Below, piece by piece: positions 19,128 through 30,185 of a stretch of DNA of 64,000 nt; the first letter of the stretch is position 1; every line of letters begins with the position of its first letter. Under the pieces are notes generated by a model. That model had not been told where the DNA came from. It did not search any database and saw only the letters and a program-made list of their open reading frames with translations. Made by a program: the position numbers and the translations under genes. Source of the DNA: Tretioscincus oriximinensis (Eukaryota; Chordata; Lepidosauria; Squamata; Gymnophthalmidae); NCBI GenBank assembly GCA_022410635.1, contig JAJVDF010000208.1:1547004-1611003 (forward strand), given 5' to 3'.

Positions 19128-19420
19128 TGTCTGTTTTCTCTCTCTTTCTCTCCCCTCGCTCATTCTCTCTCTCATGCTTTCCCAATTCACTCTCACACAT
19201 TCTTTCTCTCGCTCTCTTTTTCTCCCTCCCTTTCTTTCTTTCTTTCATCTCTCTCATTCTCTCTCTTTCTTTCATCTCTCTCATTCTCTCTCTTTCTTTC
19301 ATCTCTCTCATTATTTCTCTTCTCCCTTTCTTTGTTTCATCTCTCTCTCTCTCATCTCTCTTTTTTATCTCTCTTCTCTCTTTCTCCCTTCCTCCCTCTC
19401 TCCCTCTCTGAAAGCAACTC
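19128..19420. repeat. CT-rich tract with a TTTCATCTCTCTCATTC-like subrepeat
   Basis: Pyrimidine-rich sequence in which CTTTCATCTCTCTCATTC recurs with a period near 28 bp at about 19242-19315, a small tandem within the low-complexity run. Confidence 0.85.
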
Positions 19421-20699
19421 TGCTCTCTAGGAGAAAATAACGGCATCATTTCTAAGCTATTGATCCTGCATATTTCTAAATATATTCATTCATTTCTCTC
19501 TCTCTCTCTCCTTCTAGAGTTTCTGTCTTCCTTTCTTCTCCCTCTCCGATTCTGTGGGTGACATGAAGAAGAAGAGGAAGAACCAATGAGTGCCTTACCA
19601 GCTGGTGGGCTGGCGCCGGGGGCCGCGTGACCTGCCCTTTGCGTTCTGTGTGGTCAAGGCGCCTGGGCCGTGGGGGTGATGTGGGTCGGCGTTTGAACCC
19701 AGGCCAAGCCTCGCACTTCGGTTTCCTGGCCTGGCAGGCATTCAGAGGGACCCCACTTAAGTGCCATTTCCTAAGTACACTGGCTTTTCATAACAATCTC
19801 ACCGCATTCTGCTCTTGGCTTTCCCTATTTATTTTCATTTTTTTACAAGCCCTCTTTAAAAGGGAAAGGAAGGCTGGAATCGAAGCCCGTCAAAACGCGG
19901 CCTGCCATTTGGAAGCCATCAAACCCTCCGAACGCTGAAACCCCCCAAATGCGTCGTCATCGGCGCTCCGTGTTCAGATGAAAAGGGTGTCTGTGGGGGG
20001 GGGGGGGGACCGTTTTTATGGTCCTGGAGTTCTACATTTTCTTTAACTGCCTTTTAAAAGAGCAGGGATCCCTTTTCCTTCCAAGCGCTCCCTATAACTT
20101 TGTCCTCCTCTTAAAGCCGTATCTGTTTCTTGATAAAGTGGTGAATGAGCTCAACTATTTTTATGAGATCCCCCCAACCACCTTTGCTCCTCTGGTTCAA
20201 AACGCCCCCTTACATTAAGGCAGGAAAAACGGCTCTTACTGCCTTCTCCAAACTCCCATCTCTCAAACGCGACACTTGGAAAAAAGGCCACGATTGTGGC
20301 TGATATAAAACAGGTAGAGGGGCTTTAGCCGGGGAGAAAACTTCATTACGAACAACTGCTTTACGGTCTTCACTTTGCTATAAAACACTTGATTCCAGAA
20401 AATGAGTTCCTATAAATGGAAAAAAAAAAGTGGGGGAGGAATGCGAGAGAATTCGCTGCTCCCCTCCGCCTGGCTGAAATAACTGCACCTACAGGGAACC
20501 GGATTTCTAAATATTATTCCTCTGCGTCTAGAGTGGGTTAGTGATGGGATTAGACTGACAGAATTCCCTCTCTGCCTCTGAACAAAATAGGGGCCATAAC
20601 TGGTCTGAGTTTTTAAGGATTTAGATGAAAATGATGAATTGGCAGGGGTGGGCTAGCCAGGCGTCCAGATTGTCCAGGGGCAAGTGGGGCCCTGATAAG
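19421..20699. other. About 1.3 kb with no recognised repeat
   Basis: Another long stretch without recognised elements. It contains an 18-base G run at about 19992-20009 and short open frames only. It is a candidate for conserved non-coding sequence, untested. Confidence 0.4.
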
Positions 20700-20925
20700 G
20701 AGGGTCCCACTTATAAACAGCTACTGGGATGGGTGTCTTGAAGCTGCCTCCAAGGTGGAGCAACAGGCAGGATTCTTGAAATACCATTTGCAGGGCTTCG
20801 AGAACAGTTGAAGGTTTTGCCTTCTTCTGTTCCAGGCTGCCCAGGGGCAATTGGTGGGCCTCTGGGTGAGACAGAAGGCTGGACTGGGTGGGCTCTGGCC
20901 CCATTCAGCAGGGCAACTCTTATGG
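20700..20925 (+). mobile_element. CR1 3' UTR end
   Basis: ATAAACAGCTACTGGGATGG, GAGCAACAGGCAGGATTC and GAGACAGAAGGCTGGACTG, ending GGGCAACTCTTATGG. It is the first unit of the following tandem array. Confidence 0.85.
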
Positions 20926-21362
20926 AAGGAAGGAAGATGAGATGCCCAGGGGCAATTGGGGGCCTCAGGGTGAGACAGAAGGCTGGACTTAGATGGGCTC
21001 CAGCCCCATTCAGCAGGTTCCTCTTATGGAAGGAAGGAAGGAGGATGAGATGCCCAGGAGCAATTGGGGGCCTCTGGGGGAGACAGAAGGCTGGACTAGG
21101 TGGGCCCTGGCCCCATTCAGCAGGGCTCCTCTTATGGAAGGAAGGAAGATGAGATGCCCAGGGGCAGTTGGCGGGCCTCTGGGTGAGACAGAAGGCTGGA
21201 CTAGGTTGGCTCTGGCCCCATTCAGCAGGGCTCCTCTTATGGAAGGAAGGAAGATGAGATGCCCAGGGGCAATTGGTGGGCCTCTGAGTGAGACAGAAGG
21301 CTGGACTAGGTGGGTTCTGCCCACATTCTGCAGGGCTCTTCTTAGGATCTTATGTTCTTATG
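20926..21362 (+). repeat. Tandem array of a CR1 3' end (4 units of 104-120 bp)
   Basis: Units start at 20926, 21030, 21138 and 21243. Each reads AAGGAAGGAAGATGAGATG, GCCCAGGGGCAATTGG, GAGACAGAAGGCTGGAC, CCCCATTCAGCAGGGCTC. Only the last ends in the normal CR1 terminus TTATGTTCTTATG. The repeated open frame that results is not a gene. Confidence 0.92.
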
Positions 21363-22077
21363 CCTGCCGACCCCAGGGTTTATCTGCATTTTAATGTGAA
21401 AGTCTGTGGTGCTCAGCTGCAGTTCCAGTGTGTGCTGGGCAGGGAATTGGGTGGGGACCCCTTTGACTCCTAGTTTACCTGTGGGAATTGGTTCAGGGTG
21501 CAGGTTGATTACCAAGATTGAAAGCATCATAGGTAAACAAGGAAGGAAAGAAGAGAGGGAAGGAAGTGAAAGGGGAGAGAACGAAGGAGGAAGAGAAGGA
21601 GGGAGAAGGAAGAGAGAATGAAAGGAAGGAAGGAAGGAAAGAGGGAGAGAAGAAAGGATAGAAGGAAGGGTTCAAGGGATGAGCATTTATGGGTCATGTT
21701 CCTACGGAATTTATTTCTGCAAAGCCTCAAATTCAGATTTATTTGTTGCCAGGCAGACGAGGTGATAGGAAGGTAACTGGGATGAATCCCGTGTCTCCAA
21801 CTGTTTACAATGTTTTTCCATAAAATATGTAAAGATGCTGATTTATTTAATTGCCCAGAGATTTTGACCACAAGAAAAGGGAAGATAATTCACTAAAATG
21901 AGAACACCACCGAGTTTGTGCATGTGTTGGTTCTTCTTTAAGTGAGACACATATGGCCCAGTTAGCACACAAAATGCTTCTAAAGAGGAGCCATTTTGTT
22001 TGGGAGCAATAGTAAGGAGGGACAGAAGTACAGCTTTGCCTGTTCAGATACCCACAGGATATAAGAACCTACGCTAG
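21363..22077. other. Mostly unrecognised; GGAA-rich tract
   Basis: GGAAGGAAG and GAGGGAGAAG repeats at 21539-21672. The remainder has no recognised gene or repeat. Confidence 0.5.
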
Positions 22078-22325
22078 GATTCTGGATGGAATTGACTTCC
22101 AGAAGAGGTAGTGGTAGTGGATACATTTAAGACAAGATTAGACATGTTCATGGAAGCCAAGGGTTTAAATAGCTACTAGGATGGATCTCTCGATAATACC
22201 TCCAGGATGGAGCAGGATNCTGAAGTACCATTTGCAGGGAGTTGAGAACAGGTGAGGATTTTGCCTCCTTCTGCTTGAGATGCCCAGGAACAATTAATGG
22301 GCCACTGAGGACTCTTGGGGAGCTC
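22078..22325 (+). mobile_element. CR1 3' UTR fragment
   Basis: GACTTCCAGAAGAGGTAGTGG, AAATAGCTACTAGGATGG and GAGATGCCCAGGAACAATT in CR1 order. Confidence 0.82.
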
Positions 22326-22358
22326 TAGCCTGGATCCCTTATGATCATAGGACTCTTG

Positions 22359-22396
22359 TATTAATCCAGTTCTTTAGGACTGAATTTGGATTCAAA
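22359..22396. mobile_element. Family B-like terminal fragment
   Basis: TTAATCCAGTTCTTTAGGAC followed by TGAATTTGGATTCAA is a short imperfect palindrome resembling the family B termini. Confidence 0.35.
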
Positions 22397-22914
22397 CTAC
22401 CTATCTTTGGCCAGTTGTTGTTGGGAAGCAGTAAATGCAGGATAAAATAGGTCCTTATATCTTGCTTGTGTGCCTCCATCTGCATGTGGTTGACCAACGC
22501 AAGTCAAGCTGTTGGACTAGTTGAGACACAGGGGTATGATCCAGCAAGATGCTTTGTAGAACCTCATGTCCTCTTCCATGCGTCTTCCAGATTTTGAAGT
22601 ATGTCATCTTTTAATGTATTTGAACAAGATTGGTGCTTCCTCTTCTGTTCATAGAGAAGATATGCCAAGATTGGGAATCAATGAATCCTGGACTTTTGAA
22701 GTTCATCAGCAGAAAACACCAAGGCTGCCTTCTCACTGCGGGGAAAAACGGGAGCAAATGCTATGTGGGTTTGCGCTGGGCACATGCAGTTCCCCTACAG
22801 TCAACAGGGGGAGGGCTTCCGTGATGTTCCATTTGCAAAGCCACATGTCACTGGGACGGAGTTCTCCCTCGAAAGCAACACAATTGTAACGTTTCCCAAT
22901 TCGGGTGAACCGAG
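22397..22914. other. Unrecognised sequence
   Basis: A 107-codon open frame (22566-22889) has no motif I recognise and overlaps frames on the other strand. Not called as a gene. Confidence 0.4.
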
Positions 22915-23190
22915 CTCTAGAACAAGAGTAGATGCAGAAAAGGGCAACAAGAATGGTCAAGAGGCTGGAGCACCTTCCTAATGGAATCCGGCCACAGCGT
23001 CTGGGCCTCTTCAGCCTTGAAAGGTGGCATTTAAGAGGAAATCTGATTGTATAAAATCATGCATTGGGTAGAGAAGGCAAATAGAGAAAGCTATGTTCTC
23101 TATCACACAACATGAGGACNAGGGGCCATTCCTTGAAACTGATAGCCAGAAGAGTTAGGACAGACGAGCGTTTTTTCACCCAGGGTGCCT
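22915..23190 (+). mobile_element. CR1 ORF2 C-terminus remnant
   Basis: AAAGGGCAACAAGAATGGTC, GCGTCTGGGCCTCTTCAGCC and CTATCACACAACATGAGGAC. Frame broken; one n. Confidence 0.82.
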
Positions 23191-24160
23191 CTCTGTGAAT
23201 GCTGACACACCCCGCCACTTTCCCTTCATTTTGGTCTAATCTCTGAAGAGGCAGCATTGGTTTTTCAAGGGTTTTGTGTCTGGGGTTGGCTTTTAGTTTT
23301 GTACAAAACTAAATATCTGTAGTAATATTTTATATTTACAGATTGGCGTAATTTTTTTAAAAAGGCAGACTAGAGCACAGGGCGAGAGCACTATGAAAAC
23401 TGATTACCCAGCCAATGCAGGTGACCAGGATAGGTGAAATGTCAGGAAGAAGGAAATCATCGATTGGATTCTCCCATCAAGAAGGACAAGAGGAACGACT
23501 TCCTGCTCCACTGAGAAATTTTAATTCCACTTCCTTTCCCCTAGTGGCCGCGGTAACCTTGAGATCACTCTTCCAAACAAAGGAGGAAAGGGAAGATAAA
23601 TTAGAAGTGACACGGGATGAAGATCAGGGAGGAGACAGTGCAGTTTACAGTCAACTGAAGTGTTGGGGAAACATTATCAGACAGGGAAGTCCCCTAGAAC
23701 GTACACAATGAAAATAAAGCCCTTTCACTTAGACCCAAACCGCATTTTCTCGACTCCCCATTGGCAACCAAAATGATTTTCAGGACATCTGAAGAGAGGA
23801 GGTTGTAAAAGTTTAGATTCCTTCTGTCAACAACTTTGCTATCATCTCCTGTTAAATACTCAATTTGATGTGGCTAACCAGTTTTCTGCATTTTATTGCT
23901 GCTGGTGTACCTCCTGATGGGGATTCCAGGTATGGGCCGACCGACGTTTGAATTAAGGTCATAAACCAAGGCCTCTTAAATTGCCAGAATGCTGTTTCAA
24001 TCATCTCACGATGGTGAAAGCAGCATGAGCCAACCAGTGTCAGGAGCAAAAGTAATAACTAAAAGATGGTGCTCTTAGCCTTACAAGTGGGCTGCAATTT
24101 TATCAAATTAAATCTTGAGCCTTTCGAAGTTGATGCGCAAAAACATTTTTCTTCAACCTG
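23191..24160. other. Unrecognised sequence
   Basis: No gene or repeat recognised in about 970 bp. Confidence 0.4.
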
Positions 24161-24164
24161 AGTG

Positions 24165-24725
24165 GTTCTTAAGCAGAACATCTGGTGGACAACTCCGATG
24201 AGAACATCAACAATCATGAATGGAGCTGGCAGAAACTTCTTCCCACAGCTATCTTGGCAGTGAGTCTGGTGCATAACTTCAATGGGAGAACATCAACAAT
24301 CATGAATTCTACAAGTGCAGCTGAAGAAGTAGACTTGTCTATGGAAACATGTTGTCTACCTTTTTTTGTTTCTCTCTAACATGCTACGTGACCCCCTTGC
24401 TAAACAAAAGGTAGATAACATGAGCTGTCATAGATAGGTCTACTTCTTCAGGTGTATGGAAACCATAGCAACTCCATAACATCTGAAGAAGAAGACTTGT
24501 CTGTGAAAGATCATGCTCCTTATCTTTTTTTCGGTAAGAATCTCAGGTGATACCAGACCCCCTTTCTAAATAAAAGGTAGGCAGCATGAACTTTCGTAGA
24601 CAAATCTACTTCAGATGTATGGAGACCGTAACTACTCCATAACATCAGAAGTATAAAACTTCTTTTACGTGTTTGTTAATCTATAAGGTGCTACGAGACG
24701 CCCTTGCTAGATTTTCTAGGTTGAG
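24165..24725. repeat. Cluster of fold-back units, GTCTATGRAAGC family
   Basis: Two adjacent inverted repeats, arms 24323-24365/24406-24449 and 24480-24531/24572-24619, plus a third single unit to 24725. Left arms read CTGAAGAAGTAGACTTGTC and TATGGAAACATGTTGTC; loops carry the AACATGCTACGTGACCCC segment. A short direct repeat (GAGAACATCAACAATCATGA) at 24203 and 24286 precedes them. Confidence 0.75.
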
Positions 24726-25753
24726 TTTTAAAATGGTAAAGATTTTGGCAACATTCCAGACTGAAAAATTGGGGTAATGATTAAATTATAAACACAGAGG
24801 CTCTCTAAACTTAACTGCAGCTTAATAACCAGGGTTTGGTCCATTTCAGCAATCACATAGAGAACCGAGACATGAAAGTGAGGTTGGAATTACTTCAGGC
24901 ATCTGAGGTATCAGAGGTTGGAAAGATATTTAGCCGATAATGACTTTTTTCACTGGAGTGACATAAAAAAATGTTTAGATGAGAAGGAAACTGGCTCTCT
25001 CCTTCTTAAAACCAAAAACGTTTGTGAGCGTATAGGTTGTTGGGTTTTTCTGGGGAAAGATTTTCAATCAAGATAAAACCTTTAGGTTCTTCAGATGTTG
25101 ATCACTGCGGACAAAGTGATCCTTACTTTTAGAAGCAAGGGAGAAAGGGNGAAAGAAAATGGGGAGTTAATGTTTAATCGTTCATTACCGTGTTAATTAT
25201 AGGGTGGAAGTTGTGTCCATTTCAGGGCAAAATTTAATATGTTGCATTGAGCTCCTGGCAATCCTTTCGGTGGAATAATTGGGTTTCGAGTTCTCTAAAC
25301 CCTGAAATTGTGTCACATTCCAAAGCGCGAACACACGTTTCACGCAATACTTCACACCTTTTTCTAAAAATTAATTTGTAAAATATATTCAATGGGATAG
25401 CACTATCCAAAACGAAACTGGACATTTTGTCAAATATGCAAAGCATATACTACGCCCCCAAAGCACTAATTTAAAGGTGGTAGAACAGAAGTTAATCACA
25501 AGGTGGTATAGAATATTCACTCAGTGGGTATTTTCCCACTATGGCAGCATGGGTCCAATGAGGACGGAACTGATTTACACATGTGGTACGCGTGCAGTGA
25601 GATTAAGAGTTTTTGGATGTTCTTATGCAAGAATTAAATTGAAATTTGAATGTAAATATACACTTGGATAAGGAACTAACGATTTACATCCAGGTAGACC
25701 AATTATGCATACAACCAGAAGACAAATGTATATTAAAAAATTGAATTCGGAAG
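24726..25753. other. Unrecognised AT-rich sequence
   Basis: About 1 kb with no recognised repeat or gene. Confidence 0.4.
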
Positions 25754-25920
25754 AATCATAGAGTTGGAAGGGACCACCAGGGTCATCAGGTCCAACCCAA
25801 TGCTCAACCATGCCAGATAGATGGCTGCCCAGCCTCGGTTTGATGACTTCTGGTGACAGTGAACTCACCACCTCCTGTGGCAAACTGTTCCACGGGTTAA
25901 TCATNCTTAATGTTAGAAGA
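25754..25920 (-). mobile_element. CR1 3' fragment, GAATCATAGAG subtype
   Basis: AATCATAGAGTTGGAAGGGAC, CACCACCTCCTGTGGCAAAC and TGTTCCACGGGTTAATCAT. Confidence 0.85.
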
Positions 25921-26387
25921 CACATGTGATCTTCACAAGAGGATGGAAGAAGCAATCCAGGGAGCCTATAACATGATGATATGATTATTTAATTGGCTTT
26001 ATGCTTTTTGAGTGTGTAAGAGAAACGAAATAGCAAATAATGGGCACACTAATAACCTCATCATGGGCAGCTTGAAGCTATAAGCCCGTTGCTTTTGGAA
26101 TCAGTTAAAAGAGGAATGTAAGTTCAAAGCAAATTATTCTAATGATCATTGACCAATTGAATATTGTGTAATCATTGATAAATACCTTTCTGCCTATCGA
26201 GGGTGGATGGGTTGCTTGGTTGAGGGGTTTGTTTGTCTCGTTGTTATGTCTATTTTTGTTTGGTGATTGTCAGTGTGATGTTCTGTACTGTGTTCATACA
26301 TTGAAAATATTTTTTTTAAAATGGACATATTACAAGTCAGAAAAGTACAACATGTATTATATTTTCAAATCACCAAATAGTGAGTGT
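25921..26387. other. Unrecognised AT-rich sequence
   Basis: No gene or repeat recognised. Confidence 0.4.
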
Positions 26388-26690
26388 CTGCAAACCAAAG
26401 GAGACATGATAGCTGCCTATAAATCCCTGAAGGGTTATTCCACCACAGAGGGATCAGTCATGGAAGCAACACAATGAAACTGCAAGGGAGGAGAGCCAGA
26501 AAGGCTGTGAGGAAAAACTTTCTGACAATAAGGATGATCAACCAGAGAAGATGGTGGAAGTCTTCAAACATTGGCTGCACAGTTATCTGTCTGAAGTGGT
26601 TTGTTGAATCCTGCATCAAGCAGGGGGTTGGACCCGATACCCCTGGAGGTTCCTTCCAATTCTAAAGTTTTATGAACTTGAAGGTTTCTT
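26388..26690 (+). mobile_element. CR1 3' region
   Basis: GAGACATGATAGCTGCCTAT, ATGAAACTGCAAGGGAGGAG and GGGGGTTGGACCCGATACC. Decayed plus-strand copy. Confidence 0.8.
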
Positions 26691-27983
26691 CCAACTCTAT
26701 GCACAATCAAGAGAGGCTCGGGCACAAGTGCTAAGCATATTCAGTTGTCAATCCACAATAAATGCCTTTCCCCCCGGAGTAAACTATTGCTTAGATATTC
26801 AGGCATCGTTCCGGAGAAGCACCATTCTCTCGCAAGTGCACAAATTAGATGCGAGATATTAAAACAATCGATAACCCAGAAGTTATTTCTGTTGGCCGTT
26901 GCGAGTTGAAAAAAATATTCTTGGACTGCACTGCGGTGAGATCAACGAGTGCTGTTACGGAACTGGGCCGTTGGTCACGGAATACCCAAGTTTGGTGTGC
27001 ACGGACGCACGATTGCTATGCTCCGGATTATAGCTTTGTAGAGGTTTTTAAGTGATCCTGTGCACCTAGCCTGTGATCCTCTAGGCTCCCTCCAATAATG
27101 AGGCTAAAAGCACCCCACCTACCTGCAGCTTTAGGACCGTGTCGTTCATTTTTTATTTTATCACTATAAACAAGGCCCTATCTGTAAAGCTGAGAACATT
27201 CCCAGGTTTTCCAAAGGGCCCCATCAACTGGGCTACCCACTGTTGTCCCGATTCCCGTTTGGATAATCAGCCTTTGTTTAAACACACAGCAAAAGGGAGA
27301 CCGAGACGGAGGGGGTGTTGCCATCTTGTTTTGTGTTTTTAAAATACCGAACTCATCAACCCATCAGCACCAACCGTTTGCCGTGTCATGTGAGTTTATT
27401 ACAGTTGGGAGAGGGCGGGGGGAGGACGGATCTCATGTACAAGACAAGGATTATTTTCCTAGCATTACTATTACGGTAACATATAATCAGGTTTCTACGT
27501 CGCTGCCACCATTCAGCCCCCCTTACTCAGCAATGCAGCAATTCTCAAGTCTTCTTTCCAAGTTCAAGTGAAGTTTAAAGGGGAAAAGGTCGCGGGGGTT
27601 CATAGCGGGCTGTTGAAAGGAAGACAGAAAAATAAGGAGAGGGGGCGAGGGTGGTCCTTTGGCAGCCAAGGGCTCTGTAACGAATTTGGCNTTTTTCTCC
27701 TTCCGTGGTTCCTCAAATATCTGCCGTCTCCTCCTTCTCTGGTCTGGGAAAAAGTTGCTGGAACATCCAAGAGATGGAACCGAGAAACCAAGGAAGACTG
27801 AGGCAGAAGCACAGGTGAGATCTGGAGACCAGGTTCCTTAATGGAACTGAAAGTTGTTTGACAATTCACAAGACTTACCAAGAAAGAATTGAGAAAATCA
27901 GTCAATACAGGAGATTGTCGGTCCTCTTTGGCTGATTTGTTGGGAGCTGAACGTAGAGAAAGGTTATTTCTTCTTCTGCACTG
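26691..27983. other. About 1.3 kb with no recognised repeat
   Basis: Short open frames only. One of the repeat-poor intervals of the window. Confidence 0.4.
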
Positions 27984-28172
27984 TAGCCCGATTCAGCAGA
28001 GTTCCTCATGTTCTTAAGTTCTTAGGATGCCTTTAAAGTCCATTTATGGAGAGCTTGGGTGAAGGTTTTGCCTTTGGCTTCTCTTGATATGCCTAGAAGC
28101 TATTGTNTCAGACNGGATGCTGGACTATATACGGCCTGATCCATCAGGCTTTCGCCTATACTCTTAGGTTAA
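27984..28172 (+). mobile_element. Two decayed CR1 3' ends
   Basis: CCCGATTCAGCAGAGTTCC then TGTTCTTAAGTTCTTAGG, followed by a second GATGCTGGACTATATACGG / ATCCATCAGGC end. Confidence 0.6.
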
Positions 28173-28341
28173 AGCAAGACATTCTTCCATTCTCTTTCCA
28201 CCATCTGTTTTCTCCATCTTTTCCTCTTTGCCATTCTCATCCCTCCCTTATTTTCCCCTGAAGTCTCCAGCCTTCTCTCAAAAGTAAGTTTTGGAATTTG
28301 GCCTGTAAATTCTCACTGAACATGCAGGAATCAGTAGCATA
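28173..28341. other. Pyrimidine-rich unrecognised sequence
   Basis: CT-rich, no repeat family seen. Confidence 0.4.
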
Positions 28342-28603
28342 TCTATACCCATAATAAAGCATGTATCAAAGCAACATTTCAAGGTATAACGACCAATGAC
28401 AGGGCTTCGAACTTTGACAGCCNCCAGAGAGGAAGGGAGGAAGATAAGAGGGAGGCAGGAAAAAAGACAGAAGGAAGAAAAAATGAAGTGCCAAGTGAAA
28501 GAGAGAGGGGAGGAGGCAAGGGAGGGANGCATGGATGTGAGCAAGGGGAAGGAAAGGCTAAAGCCTGTTGCATTATTATAATGTAACAGGCTAATTCCGT
28601 TAG
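28342..28603 (+). mobile_element. Helitron-like non-autonomous element, short copy
   Basis: Starts TCTATACCCATAATAAAGC after an A, has one copy of ACCAATGACAGGGCTTCG, a purine-rich middle, then a hairpin at 28563-28591 (GCCTGTTGCATTA against TAATGTAACAGGC, one mismatch), nine bases, and TTAG followed by T. The same architecture as 10283-10904 supports a shared family. No coding part. Confidence 0.65.
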
Positions 28604-29337
28604 TCTTTAAATAATGCCGCTAGTTGCAAATGCCTCAAGTTCAGTGCTTGTGGAAATTATATTTCATGTACAATAATGTCTTCCAAATCTGTCCTGAGCT
28701 TCTTGTACCTCAATATTCCAGAATCTGTAGTTCTCCTATGGTTCTCATTGTGATGGTGGCGGTGGCTGCTACCATTTCTACCGTCGTGGAGTTAGACATT
28801 CTCCAAATTATAAAGCCACAACGCCTGTCTGCATACTTGATACTAAGGTTGCAAAAGGTCTTCTGCAAAACTCATCAGTTATTGAACGTTCTGGCGCACT
28901 TCAGCTTTTGTACTGCTTTATTTTTTAAGTCTGTAGAACATTTCTTTCTGAAAAAATGTGTATCTAATTTCCCTACTGGGGTCCAAAATTGTGATTTTCT
29001 TCCAGCAATGCACATGCAAATCTTCAGTACTCAACCTGACCTTTGGAAGTGGCTACCACACCATGGGCAACAGTATGTCTGTCCACGTTCACGTATGGCA
29101 TTTTGTGAGTAAATCTATCCATGCCACAGAAGGAAAAACGAAGTTTGAAATCACAGCAAATGTCAAACCTTGTAACAGAATGGACAGAGAACGCACACAG
29201 TTAATCAGTAAGAACAATGGAAAACAAAGCCAGCTTTGATGGCTTTTCTAAATGAATGAGACCAAATATAATCAAGAAGATCCCAAGTGGGGAAGACCAC
29301 TTCTTAACTACCAGTGTGAGACAAAATAATCACAGCA
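28604..29337. other. Unrecognised sequence
   Basis: A 162-codon plus-strand frame (28624-29112) is the longest here not explained by a repeat. It shows no domain or compositional sign of coding that I can recognise, and I do not call it. Confidence 0.4.
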
Positions 29338-29658
29338 ATATAGAGTTGGAAAGGACCTCCAGGGTCCACCCCGTGCTCCACCCAGGATTCACTAAACCAT
29401 CCCAAAGAGATCACTATCCAACCTCTGAAGGCTTCCAGTGCAGAAGAGGTCACTACTTCCTGTGGCAATCTATTTCATTGGTTGGCCACCCTTAGTGCCA
29501 GAAAACAATTTCTGATACGTAACATGAATCTACTTCCTTGCAGTTTCATCCCATTGTTTCTAGTCCTTCGACACGCCAAGGAGAACAGGACTGATCCTTC
29601 TGCTCTACGGCAGCCCTTCAGATATCTCCTCAATCTTCCCTTTTGTAAACTAAACACC
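29338..29658 (-). mobile_element. CR1 3' region, long minus copy
   Basis: TAGAGTTGGAAAGGACCTCC, TGCAGTTTCATCCCATTG, GGACTGATCCTTCTGCTC and GATATCTCCTCAATCTTCCC in CR1 order. Confidence 0.87.
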
Positions 29659-29980
29659 ATAGAATCAGAATCATAGAATCCTAGAGTTGGAAGGGACCTC
29701 CAGGGTCATGGGGTCCCACCCCCTGCTCAATGCTGGATTTGTTAAACCATCCTAGACAGATGACCGACCAGCCTCTGTTTGAAGACTTCCAGTGAAGGTG
29801 AACTCACNCCCTCCTGTGGCAAATTGTTCCACTGGCTTATCACATCCCTAGACCCTTTAACCGTTCCTCACAAGACATGGCTTCCAGACCTCCCACCGCC
29901 TTTGTAACCCTCCTTTGAACTTGCTCTAGTTTATCAATGTCCTTTGTAAATTGGAGTGCCTAAAGTTGAACTCATGATGT
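29659..29980 (-). mobile_element. CR1 copy adjoining the previous one
   Basis: It begins again with ATAGAATCCTAGAGTTGG, so it is a separate copy in the same orientation, then skips to CCCTTTAACCGTTCCTCAC. The skip indicates an internal deletion of roughly 150 bp relative to 34672. Confidence 0.85.
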
Positions 29981-29984
29981 ATGA

Positions 29985-30185
29985 ACATAAGACCCTAAGA
30001 GCAGGCCTGCAGAATGGGGCCAGAGCCCATGTAGTCCAGCCTTCTGTCTCACCCAGTGGCTCTCCAATTGTACCTGGGCAGTTTCAGGTAGAAAAAGGCA
30101 AAGCCCTCACCTGTTCTTGACGCCCTGCAAGTGGCACATCAGGAATACTGCCCGTAGCTCCATCTTGGAGGCAGATGTGGACTGA
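29985..30185 (-). mobile_element. CR1 3' UTR, TTATGTTC subtype
   Basis: GAACATAAGACCCTAAGAGC, TGTAGTCCAGCCTTCTGTC, CACCTGTTCTTGACGCCC. Confidence 0.85.

Noticed and set aside
20808..21394. Repeated-motif open frames of 114-133 codons
   Set aside because: Tandem copies of a CR1 3' UTR; unit lengths vary (104, 108, 105), so no frame is maintained throughout.
28624..29112. 162-codon frame with no repeat explanation
   Set aside because: No motif, start context or codon bias to support it; length is within chance for AT-rich DNA. A transcript match would reopen it.
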